Shown one piece after another: positions 1 to 4,980 of a stretch of DNA of 5,531 nucleotides. Made by a program: the position numbers and the translations under genes. The DNA comes from Caulobacteraceae bacterium (lineage in GTDB: Bacteria; Pseudomonadota; Alphaproteobacteria; Caulobacterales; Caulobacteraceae). The DNA lies in contig CANGEH010000165.1 in the NCBI GenBank assembly GCA_947452665.1, positions 1 through 5,531 on the forward strand, given 5' to 3'. The number at the start of each line of letters is the position of its first letter. The first letter of the stretch is position 1. The notes under the pieces were generated by a model. That model was not told the DNA's origin, did no database searches, and worked only from the letters and a program-made list of their open reading frames with translations.

Positions 1-471
1 ATCTTGAAGTTCAAACATGCTGACCGGCCAGACCTGGCGGGCCTATTCAGCCTATGGATCAGCCGAGCCGCCAGCCCCCTGGTCGATCAGGCCGATGCAA
101 TTGTGCCCGTGCCGCTACACCCATTTCGGCTGCTGCACCGGCGCTATAACCAGGCCGCCGAGATTGCCCGCCCCTTGGCGCGGCGCGCAGGCCTGGCCTA
201 TCTGGCTGACAGCTTGCAAAGACGGCGCGATACGGCCAGTCAGGGCGGGCGCTCTGGATCAGGGCGAAGGCGCAATGTCGCCGGCGCGTTTTGGGTGCCT
301 GACGCCAAGCGGGCCAATATCAAGGGCAGGCAGGTGCTTTTGATCGATGATGTCTTGACCACCGGGGCCACGGCCGAGGCCTGTGCCAAGGCCTTGCTAC
401 AAGCCGGGGCAAGGGGAGTCGATTTAGCCGTGATTGCCCGGGTGCGCGAAACGCAAAATCAACCTATATAA
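1..471 (+). CDS. comF: ComF family phosphoribosyltransferase-like protein (5' partial)
   Basis: This is the C-terminal part of a ComF/GntX-type protein. The reading frame is open to the left edge and reads ILKFKHADRPDLAGLF, the usual middle of ComF, so the TTG at position 4 is not a real start. The N-terminal zinc-finger part lies outside the window. Visible family marks are the VPVPLHP segment with a downstream RRYNQAAEIAR stretch (about 105-175), the SQGG...RRRNVAGAF segment (about 238-291) and the phosphoribosyltransferase PRPP loop VLLIDDVLTTGAT (about 334-372) with its Asp-Asp pair. ComF proteins are linked to DNA uptake in competent bacteria, but the biochemical role in Alphaproteobacteria is unclear. 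It is followed at 33 bases by grxC on the same strand and may be co-transcribed with it. Family assignment is firm; function is inferred. Confidence 0.92.
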   Translation: MLKFKHADRPDLAGLFSLWISRAASPLVDQADAIVPVPLHPFRLLHRRYNQAAEIARPLARRAGLAYLADSLQRRRDTASQGGRSGSGRRRNVAGAFWVPDAKRANIKGRQVLLIDDVLTTGATAEACAKALLQAGARGVDLAVIARVRETQNQPI

Positions 472-494
472 GCCCCAAAGACACATCCCCTTAC

Positions 495-498
495 GAGG
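495..498 (+). promoter_or_regulatory. Ribosome binding site of grxC
   Basis: GAGG lies 6 bases before the ATG at 505. It is the only Shine-Dalgarno-like run in the 33-base gap after comF, and it supports this start codon. Confidence 0.55.
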
Positions 499-504
499 TC
501 CATC

Positions 505-759
505 ATGAGCACCGTGACCATCTATACCAAGCCATTTTGCCCCTACTGCACGCGCGCACTGGGCCTCTTGACCAGGAAGGGTGTCCATTTCAACGAGATT
601 GAAGCGGGCATGGACCCGGCCCTGCGCCAGGAAATGATGCAAAAATCTGGCCGTTCGACCTATCCGCAAATCTTTATCGGCGACAAGCATGTCGGCGGCT
701 GTGACGATCTGATGGCGCTGGAAAGCAAGGGCGAGCTGGATAAGCTTCTAAGCGCATGA
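505..759 (+). CDS. grxC: Glutaredoxin 3 (class I dithiol glutaredoxin)
   Basis: This is an 84-residue cytosolic thiol-disulfide oxidoreductase that uses glutathione to reduce protein disulfides and mixed disulfides. The length is normal for bacterial Grx3. The dithiol active site CPYC is at residues 12-15, after the beta strand VTIYTKPF. The cis-proline loop is TYP at 52-54, where the common form is TVP, so the middle residue is aromatic. The glutathione-binding GGCDDL motif is at 64-69. The ATG start follows a GAGG site. The stop codon TGA at 757-759 overlaps the ATG of the next gene in an ATGA arrangement, so translation is probably coupled to the Nit-type amidase downstream. The CPYC site argues against a monothiol (CGFS) glutaredoxin. 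Confidence 0.96.
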   Translation: MSTVTIYTKPFCPYCTRALGLLTRKGVHFNEIEAGMDPALRQEMMQKSGRSTYPQIFIGDKHVGGCDDLMALESKGELDKLLSA

Positions 760-1586
760 CGCCTGTCTCTATTGCCCTGATCCAGCTGCGCACGCCGACG
801 CGCCAGGTCGCGGCCCTTGCTCACGCTGAGCCCCTGATCCGCCAAGCGGCGGCCAGCGGTGCGCAACTGGTCATGACCCCAGAGGGCACCAACCTTTTGC
901 AAAAGAACCGGGCCGCCATGTTTGAGGCCCTTTGCCTGACCGAAGACGATGCCTGTGTGCAGGGCATGGTGGCCTTGGCCAGCGAACTGAAAATCTGGCT
1001 ATTGATCGGATCAGCCCTGGTTTTGCGTCCCGATGGTCAGGCGGCTAATCGCAGCCTGCTGATCTCGCCGCTGGGCCAGATTGTCGCGGCCTATGACAAG
1101 ATCCACATGTTCGATGTCGATCTACCGACCGGTGAGCGCCACCGCGAATCGAGCGCCTATACCCCCGGCGAAGCGGCCGTGGTGACCGACCTGCCCTGGC
1201 ACAAGCTTGGCCTGAGCATTTGTTATGATATGCGGTTTTCCTATCTCTATCGCGCCCTAGCCCAGGCGGGTGCGGGACTGATCAGTGTGCCCGCGGCCTT
1301 TACCCGGCCAACCGGCGCGGCGCATTGGGAGGTGCTATTGCGGGCCCGGGCGATTGAAACCGGCAGCTTTGTCCTGGCCCCTGCCCAGGGCGGCACCCAC
1401 GAGGATGGCCGAGCCACCTGGGGGCATTCGATGATCGTCGGTCCCTGGGGCGAGATTGTGGGCCAGCTTGATCATGACGAGCCCGGAGTCTTGAGCGCCG
1501 TGCTCGATCTGGATGAAATCACCAAGGCAAGATCCGCCATACCGGCCCTGGTCCATGACCGTGCCTTTTCCGGACCGCTTGCATGA
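756..1586 (+). CDS. Carbon-nitrogen hydrolase, Nit1/deaminated glutathione amidase-like
   Basis: This is a 276-residue nitrilase-superfamily amidase of full length. The catalytic residues are visible: Glu43 in TPEGTN, Lys115 in AYDKIHMFDVDL and the nucleophile Cys156 in GLSICYDMRF. Glu131 in the RES segment is a plausible second active-site glutamate. The blocks FTRPTGAAHWEVLLRARAIE (182-201), QGGTHEDGRATWGHS and GPWGEIVG are typical of the Nit1 branch. In studied bacteria and eukaryotes that branch hydrolyses deaminated glutathione, a side product of transaminases, so a metabolite-repair role is likely. Omega-amidase (Nit2) or another small amide is the main alternative. The usual RFP after the nucleophile reads RFS here. 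Both ends overlap neighbours by 4 bases (ATGA), with grxC before and the DUF1178 gene after. Glutaredoxin next to this enzyme fits a glutathione theme. Confidence 0.9.
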   Translation: MTPVSIALIQLRTPTRQVAALAHAEPLIRQAAASGAQLVMTPEGTNLLQKNRAAMFEALCLTEDDACVQGMVALASELKIWLLIGSALVLRPDGQAANRSLLISPLGQIVAAYDKIHMFDVDLPTGERHRESSAYTPGEAAVVTDLPWHKLGLSICYDMRFSYLYRALAQAGAGLISVPAAFTRPTGAAHWEVLLRARAIETGSFVLAPAQGGTHEDGRATWGHSMIVGPWGEIVGQLDHDEPGVLSAVLDLDEITKARSAIPALVHDRAFSGPLA

Positions 1587-2008
1587 TCCGTTATGCGCTT
1601 GTTTGCGAGCATGACCACGGGTTTGAAGGCTGGTTCGGGGCTTCGGCGGATTTTGACGATCAGGCAATGCGCGGCCTGATTGCCTGTCCGGCCTGCGGCT
1701 CTGTAGATGTGCGCAAGGCGATTATGGCCCCGGCTGTGGTGGGCGGTCGCGAGCCGATGTCCGCCTCCAGCGACGCGCAGGCCGAGATCCGTCAAGCGCT
1801 TGAGGCGGTGCGTGAGCATGTCGAGACAAGTTTTGATGATGTCGGCGACGCCTTTGCCTCAGAAGCCCGGGCCATTCATGAGGGCCGATCCGAGGAACGC
1901 GGTATATTTGGCCAGGCCTCGCGCGAAGACGTAAAAGACCTGATCGCAGATGGCGTTCCGGTCCTGCCCATGCCGCCCAAACCGATCGATAAGGAAAAGC
2001 TGAACTAG
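1583..2008 (+). CDS. DUF1178 family protein
   Basis: This is a 141-residue protein of unknown function that matches the DUF1178 family in length and layout. The N-terminus MIRYALVCEHDHGFEGWF is followed by a CPAC pair. Cys8, His10/His12, Cys35 and Cys38 could form a zinc-ribbon-like metal site. Next come KAIMAP (45-50), an acidic and probably helical middle (about 64-100) and the conserved C-terminal pattern GIFGQAS...DLIADGVPVLPMPP. The ATG overlaps the TGA of the Nit-type amidase gene in ATGA, so it is the last member of a three-gene coupled unit. No signal peptide or membrane segment is visible, so it is probably cytosolic. Metal binding is inferred from the Cys/His spacing. No specific function is claimed. 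Confidence 0.9.
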   Translation: MIRYALVCEHDHGFEGWFGASADFDDQAMRGLIACPACGSVDVRKAIMAPAVVGGREPMSASSDAQAEIRQALEAVREHVETSFDDVGDAFASEARAIHEGRSEERGIFGQASREDVKDLIADGVPVLPMPPKPIDKEKLN

Positions 2009-2108
2009 AGCTTGGCGGCGAGGCGCGACCTAAGGCTGCTAAACAAAAAATTCTTCCCAATAGAGCAATTGGTTAACTCCTAGGGTGGCAGGATGGCGAT
2101 TGGGGGTT

Positions 2109-2124
2109 TGGGCCTTGGGGCCCA
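2109..2124 (+). promoter_or_regulatory. Hairpin in the leader of the repeat-protein gene
   Basis: TGGGCC and GGCCCA form a perfect 6-bp GC-rich stem around a TTGG loop; a T-G wobble (2108/2125) can extend it by one pair. It ends 8 bases before the AGGAG Shine-Dalgarno at 2133-2137. No T-run follows, so it is not a standard intrinsic terminator. It may shape ribosome access or the mRNA 5' end, or be chance in GC-rich DNA. Confidence 0.35.
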
Positions 2125-2132
2125 GTCAAATT

Positions 2133-2137
2133 AGGAG
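2133..2137 (+). promoter_or_regulatory. Ribosome binding site deciding a TTG start
   Basis: AGGAG sits 6 bases before the TTG at 2144. It is a strong Shine-Dalgarno at ideal spacing, and it is the main reason to accept the rare TTG start codon of the following gene. Confidence 0.7.
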
Positions 2138-2143
2138 ATCGCC

Positions 2144-2662
2144 TTGTCCATAAGCGCCTTGTCATCCTCAACGTCATCGATTCCAGCCCTTCTCCAGATG
2201 TCTGGCGGCAAGGCGCCGGTTCAGGACACCCAAGTCGAGCCGCCACCGCCGCCAAGAGGGCTCGGCGGCAAGGAAAAGATGGAATCTCTGCTGTCGAGCC
2301 AGGTTCAGGCGGGCAATCTGTCCCAGGATCAAGCCGATAGTTTGAAAGGCTTTTTCGAAAGTCTGGCGACACAGGGACCGCGTGGCACCGAGGGTCCAAA
2401 TGGCCCTCGCCCGCCCAAAGACAAGGGCGCTGACAAGGCCGCCGACAAGGACGGTGACAAGGATGGCAGGGCCGAGGGTGCAGGCGACAAGGATGTCTCA
2501 GCCCAGTCCAATCCGGCCGCCAATATGATCAGCAGGTCTGTGTCGGACGCCCTCGCCGCCTTTTTGAAAAACCTGCAAGATCCCAATGGGTCAAGCGCCG
2601 GCTATGGCGCGCCCGCCAAGACGGCCACGACCCCATCCCTCGTGCTTGACCAGAAGGTCTAG
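2144..2662 (+). CDS. Hypothetical low-complexity protein with Asp-Lys repeats
   Basis: I do not recognise this gene. It encodes 172 residues from a TTG start backed by AGGAG at 6 bases. The N-terminus is Ser-rich (MSISALSSSTSSIPALLQ). A Pro run (33-37) follows, then a predicted helical pair, KEKMESLLSSQVQAG and LSQDQADSLKGFFESL (43-74), whose 'x-aG-Ls-dQAd-L' pattern resembles small regulatory or EF-hand-like helices. Residues 79-117 are disordered, rich in Gly, Pro, Asp and Lys, with four consecutive Asp-Lys tetrads (93-108) and one later DKD. The C-terminus has a possible amphipathic helix (126-145) and ends in SLVLDQKV. There are no cysteines, no membrane segment and no classical signal peptide, though leaderless export is possible. 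Low-complexity Ser-starting proteins occur in Caulobacterales-type genomes, but homology is not established. Its stop overlaps the ubiG stop. Confidence 0.75.
   Translation: MSISALSSSTSSIPALLQMSGGKAPVQDTQVEPPPPPRGLGGKEKMESLLSSQVQAGNLSQDQADSLKGFFESLATQGPRGTEGPNGPRPPKDKGADKAADKDGDKDGRAEGAGDKDVSAQSNPAANMISRSVSDALAAFLKNLQDPNGSSAGYGAPAKTATTPSLVLDQKV
2420..2467 (+). repeat. 12-bp in-frame tandem repeat (Asp-Lys tetrads)
   Basis: GACAAGG recurs at 2420, 2432, 2444 and 2456, exactly 12 bases apart, with a further copy at 2486. In the frame of the surrounding gene it encodes D-K-x-x four times (DKGA, DKAA, DKDG, DKDG). The unit is degenerate in its second half. This looks like expansion by slippage inside a disordered linker. 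Confidence 0.8.
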
Positions 2663-3423
2663 GCCGACCGGACCACCGTAATCATATAATTGATATCAAT
2701 ATCCCCTGATTGGCTCCAGCGGCCGGTCAGGGGGTTGAAGCTGACGCCAAATGGGCCATCGGTCTGGACCGGTTCCCCGGCCAAAAAGGCGAGCAATTCC
2801 TCTGGCTTGAGAAACTTATTCCAGTCATGCGTCCCGGCAGGTAGCCAGCGCAGGACATATTCCGCGCCGATCTTGGCCAGGGCCAAGGCCTTGAATGTGC
2901 GATTAAGCGTCGCCACGATCATCAGGCCGCCGGGGGCCAAAAGCCGGGCACAGGTGCGCAGATACTCACCTGGATCGGCCACATGCTCGATCACCTCCAT
3001 GTTCAAGATCACATCGAACGGGCCGGCCCCCTCGGCCAGCAAGGTCTCGGCCGTTGAACAGCGGAAATTGATGCTCAAGCCCTGTTCCGAGGCATGGGTG
3101 GCGGCGGTCTTGATATTGCGCTCTGAGGCATCAACCGCCGTGACCTCAAAGCCAAGGCGGCACATGGGCTCGGACAAGAGCCCGCCGCCGCAGCCAATGT
3201 CCAAAAGCTTTAGACCCGCAAACGGCCGACGCGCCCGCGCATCGCGGCCAAGGCGGGCGGCGACATGATCGCGGATGAATTCAAGCCGTACCGGATTAAA
3301 TCTGTGCAAAGGCGCAAACTTGCCCTTGGGATCCCACCATTCGGCAGCAATCCGCGAAAAACGCTCCACCTCTTGGGGGTCAACACTCCAGCCAGCGGCC
3401 TGATCGGTTAGGTTATCTTGCAT
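2659..3423 (-). CDS. ubiG: Ubiquinone biosynthesis O-methyltransferase UbiG
   Basis: This is a 254-residue class I SAM-dependent methyltransferase that performs the two O-methylation steps of ubiquinone synthesis, acting at the inner membrane. The length is normal. The N-terminal VERFSRIAAEWWDPKGKFAPLH stretch and NPVRLEFI are typical of UbiG. The SAM-binding motif LLDIGCGGGLLSEP is at 73-86, with the acidic residue Asp98 at the end of strand 2 (VTAVDAS). Further motifs are the MEVIEHV segment (142-148), LLAPGGLMIVATLNRT (161-176) and the substrate-side GTHDWNKFLKPEEL (197-210). The ATG at 3423-3421 has no clear Shine-Dalgarno before it, only GGTG. The gene is divergent from lysC, and its TAG stop overlaps the stop of the unknown gene that converges on it. 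Confidence 0.96.
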   Translation of the reverse strand: MQDNLTDQAAGWSVDPQEVERFSRIAAEWWDPKGKFAPLHRFNPVRLEFIRDHVAARLGRDARARRPFAGLKLLDIGCGGGLLSEPMCRLGFEVTAVDASERNIKTAATHASEQGLSINFRCSTAETLLAEGAGPFDVILNMEVIEHVADPGEYLRTCARLLAPGGLMIVATLNRTFKALALAKIGAEYVLRWLPAGTHDWNKFLKPEELLAFLAGEPVQTDGPFGVSFNPLTGRWSQSGDIDINYMITVVRSA

Positions 3424-3441
3424 GGTTTACACCGTCTTGGA

Positions 3442-3470
3442 TTGCCGTGCGGGCGCGTCGCCGCTAGAAA
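3442..3470 (+). promoter_or_regulatory. Candidate lysC promoter, Caulobacter housekeeping type
   Basis: TTGCCGT (3442-3448) and GCTAGAAA (3463-3470) are separated by 14 bases. They match the described Caulobacter consensus TTGACGS-N10-14-GCTANAWC at 5 of 7 and 7 of 8 positions. Read as a sigma-70 type, TTGCCG and TAGAAA are 17 bases apart. Transcription would start near 3477, giving a leader of about 70 bases before the GTG at 3546. A GTCGC/GCGAC inverted repeat (3457-3461, 3471-3475) flanks the -10 element. This is inferred from pattern only. Confidence 0.42.
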
Positions 3471-3531
3471 GCGACCCTTCTTGTGGGAAATGGCGGGCTA
3501 AAGCCGTTCTGGCAAGACCAAGGATTAAGGA

Positions 3532-3535
3532 AAGG
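3532..3535 (+). promoter_or_regulatory. Possible ribosome binding site of lysC
   Basis: AAGG, inside the purine-rich run AAGGAAAGG (3527-3535), ends 10 bases before the GTG at 3546. The spacing is a little long but acceptable. It favours this GTG over the upstream GTG at 3483. Confidence 0.4.
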
Positions 3536-3545
3536 CTGGCCAAGC

Positions 3546-4793
3546 GTGTCGCGTCTGGTGATGAAATTCGGTGGAACCTCGGTTGCGGACCTGGAAAGGA
3601 TCGCGCGCGTTGGCCGTCTTGTGGCCGCTGAGGTCGCAGCAGGCCATCAGGTGGCTGTGGTCGTCTCGGCCATGGCGGGCCAGACCAATCAACTGGTCGC
3701 CTGGACCGATGGGGCCGGTAATGCGGCTGAAGGGCTTGCGCCCTCAGACGATGATTATGACGTTGTGGTCGCCTCCGGCGAACAGGTCACGGCAGGACTC
3801 TTGTCCATGACCCTGCGCCATATGGGTATCAAGGCTAGGTCCTTTTTGGGCTGGCAGGTGCCCTTATTGACCGATGACGCCCATGGGCGCGCCAGGATTG
3901 ATGAAATTCCGCCTGCCAATCTCGAGGCCGCCTTCGCTGCCGGTGAGGTGGCGGTGATTGCCGGTTTTCAGGGCGTAACCCGCGACGGGCGCATTGCCAC
4001 GCTTGGCCGCGGCGGCTCCGATACCAGCGCGGTTGCCATTGCCGCCGCCATTGGCGGGGCCTGCGATATCTATACCGATGTTGACGGGGTCTATACGACC
4101 GATCCGCGCATTGAGAGCAAGGCGCGCAGGCTGGCCAAGATCAGCTATGAAGAAATGCTGGAAATGGCCTCGTTGGGCGCAAAGGTCTTGCAGACCCGCT
4201 CTGTTGAACTGGCCATGGCCAAGAATGTGCCCTTAAGGGTGTTGTCGAGTTTTGTTGAGCCGGGCCAAGCCCCCGGCCAGGGCACCATTGTGTGCGACGA
4301 GGAGGAGATCGTGGAAAAACGTATCGTCAGCGGGGTCGCCTATAGCCGCGACGAAGCCAAGATCACCCTGTTTGGCCTGCCGGACCATCCGGGCGTGTCG
4401 TCAAAGATTTTCTCACGTCTGGCCGATGCCAATGTGAATGTCGATATGATCGTTCAGTCCAGGGCCAGGACCACAGACGCCGCCAATATGGAATTCACGG
4501 TCGGCAAGCGCGATGCGGCCCGCACCATCGAAATCATGCGCACGGTTCAAGCCGATATTGGCTTTGAAGATGTCACTCTGAATGAAGACGTGGCCAAGGT
4601 CTCGGTGATCGGGGTGGGTATGCGTAGTCATGCTGGTGTGGCCAAGACCATGTTCAGTGCCCTGGCCGAAAAAGGCGTCAATATTCAGGTGATCTCGACC
4701 TCAGAAATCAAGATTAGCGTCCTAATTGATGCCGCCTATACCGAACTGGCCGTGCGCGCCCTGCATGCGGCCTATGGCCTAGATCAACTCTGA
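3546..4793 (+). CDS. lysC: Aspartate kinase LysC (aspartokinase)
   Basis: This enzyme phosphorylates aspartate, the first step towards lysine, threonine, methionine and diaminopimelate. I chose the GTG at 3546 (415 residues, MSRLVMKFGGTSVADL) because homologues start right before KFGGTS. The GTG at 3483 would add 21 residues with no family resemblance. Kinase-domain motifs are KFGGTS (7-12), GRGGSDTSA (154-162) and YTDVDGVYTTDPR (176-188). Two ACT domains follow, from about 273 (ITLFGLPDHPGVSSKIF) and about 352 (VSVIGVGMRSHAGVAKTMF), with STSEIKIS at 384-391, the usual lysine/threonine feedback region. It is transcribed divergently from ubiG and followed by ptsP after 187 bases. A possible internal start at 4311 is listed separately. 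Confidence 0.96.
   Translation: MSRLVMKFGGTSVADLERIARVGRLVAAEVAAGHQVAVVVSAMAGQTNQLVAWTDGAGNAAEGLAPSDDDYDVVVASGEQVTAGLLSMTLRHMGIKARSFLGWQVPLLTDDAHGRARIDEIPPANLEAAFAAGEVAVIAGFQGVTRDGRIATLGRGGSDTSAVAIAAAIGGACDIYTDVDGVYTTDPRIESKARRLAKISYEEMLEMASLGAKVLQTRSVELAMAKNVPLRVLSSFVEPGQAPGQGTIVCDEEEIVEKRIVSGVAYSRDEAKITLFGLPDHPGVSSKIFSRLADANVNVDMIVQSRARTTDAANMEFTVGKRDAARTIEIMRTVQADIGFEDVTLNEDVAKVSVIGVGMRSHAGVAKTMFSALAEKGVNIQVISTSEIKISVLIDAAYTELAVRALHAAYGLDQL
4300..4305 (+). promoter_or_regulatory. Internal Shine-Dalgarno within lysC
   Basis: A perfect AGGAGG lies inside the Glu-Glu-Glu codons of lysC, 5 bases before an in-frame GTG at 4311. It is stronger than the site in front of lysC itself. It could also be a by-product of three GAG codons. 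Confidence 0.5.
4311..4793 (+). CDS. Possible internally initiated aspartokinase beta subunit
   Basis: This is an in-frame GTG (codon 256 of lysC) behind a perfect AGGAGG at 5 bases. It would yield 160 residues carrying only the two ACT domains, starting MEKRIVSGVAYSRDEAKITL. In Bacillus subtilis aspartokinase II, Corynebacterium glutamicum and some Pseudomonas, the regulatory beta subunit arises from an in-frame internal start at the equivalent place, with similar length, and the enzyme is alpha2-beta2. The position and size here match that pattern. Whether it is used here is inference. Many proteobacterial aspartokinases are homo-oligomers, and a run of acidic codons can create the motif by chance. 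Confidence 0.42.
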   Translation: MEKRIVSGVAYSRDEAKITLFGLPDHPGVSSKIFSRLADANVNVDMIVQSRARTTDAANMEFTVGKRDAARTIEIMRTVQADIGFEDVTLNEDVAKVSVIGVGMRSHAGVAKTMFSALAEKGVNIQVISTSEIKISVLIDAAYTELAVRALHAAYGLDQL

Positions 4794-4891
4794 ACGCACA
4801 AAAGCTAGCCGCCTACCCGATACCCGTCAGGCGAGCAGAATGACCTAATTTTGTGCAATCGGGTCGGGGCCTTGTTCGATACTATGGGTCT

Positions 4892-4959
4892 AAGGGCCTT
4901 GGCGGAACCACACTGAGCTTGAACACGATTTATTTGGCAAACTCTGATAAGAGGCCCTT
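4892..4959 (+). repeat. Inverted repeat in the ptsP leader
   Basis: AAGGGCCT (4892-4899) is the exact reverse complement of AGGCCCTT (4952-4959). G-U pairs could extend the stem by one at each end, with a loop of about 50 bases. It lies just before the AGGGG site of ptsP. The rest of the 187-base lysC-ptsP spacer shows no convincing terminator or promoter. The large loop makes a functional structure uncertain. Confidence 0.3.
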
Positions 4960-4963
4960 GAGT

Positions 4964-4968
4964 AGGGG
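4964..4968 (+). promoter_or_regulatory. Possible ribosome binding site of ptsP
   Basis: AGGGG lies 12 bases before the ATG at 4981 and only 3 bases before an in-frame TTG at 4972. An in-frame TAG at 4963-4965 bars any earlier start. The ATG is preferred, but the spacing leaves a small doubt. Confidence 0.4.
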
Positions 4969-4980
4969 ACATTGCACAGC

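Noticed and set aside
465..472. TATATAA overlapping the comF stop as a -10 box for grxC
   Set aside because: The nearest TTG-type -35 (TTGCCC at 434) is 25 bases away, too far for a normal promoter. The grxC gene may simply be transcribed from upstream.
2012..2045. TTGGCGG and GCTAAACA as a promoter for the unknown gene
   Set aside because: The elements resemble the Caulobacter consensus one by one, but they are 19 bases apart against the expected 10-14.
2082..2098. Sigma-54-like GG-N10-GC spacing
   Set aside because: Only the bare dinucleotides fit; the flanking bases do not match TGGCAC and TTGCA well enough.
2690..3268. 192-codon ORF on the plus strand opposite ubiG
   Set aside because: It lies fully inside the clear UbiG frame on the other strand. 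Its product shows no family motif, so it is a codon-bias shadow.
4810..4833. CGCCT/AGGCG hairpin after lysC as a terminator
   Set aside because: The stem is only 5 bp with a 14-base loop, and the nearest T-run is about 14 bases further on. This is not a convincing intrinsic terminator.
4851..4885. TTGTGC and TACTAT as a ptsP promoter
   Set aside because: The spacer is 23 bases, outside the usual range. The alternative TTGAAC (4919) with TGATAA (4945) has a 20-base spacer and is also weak.
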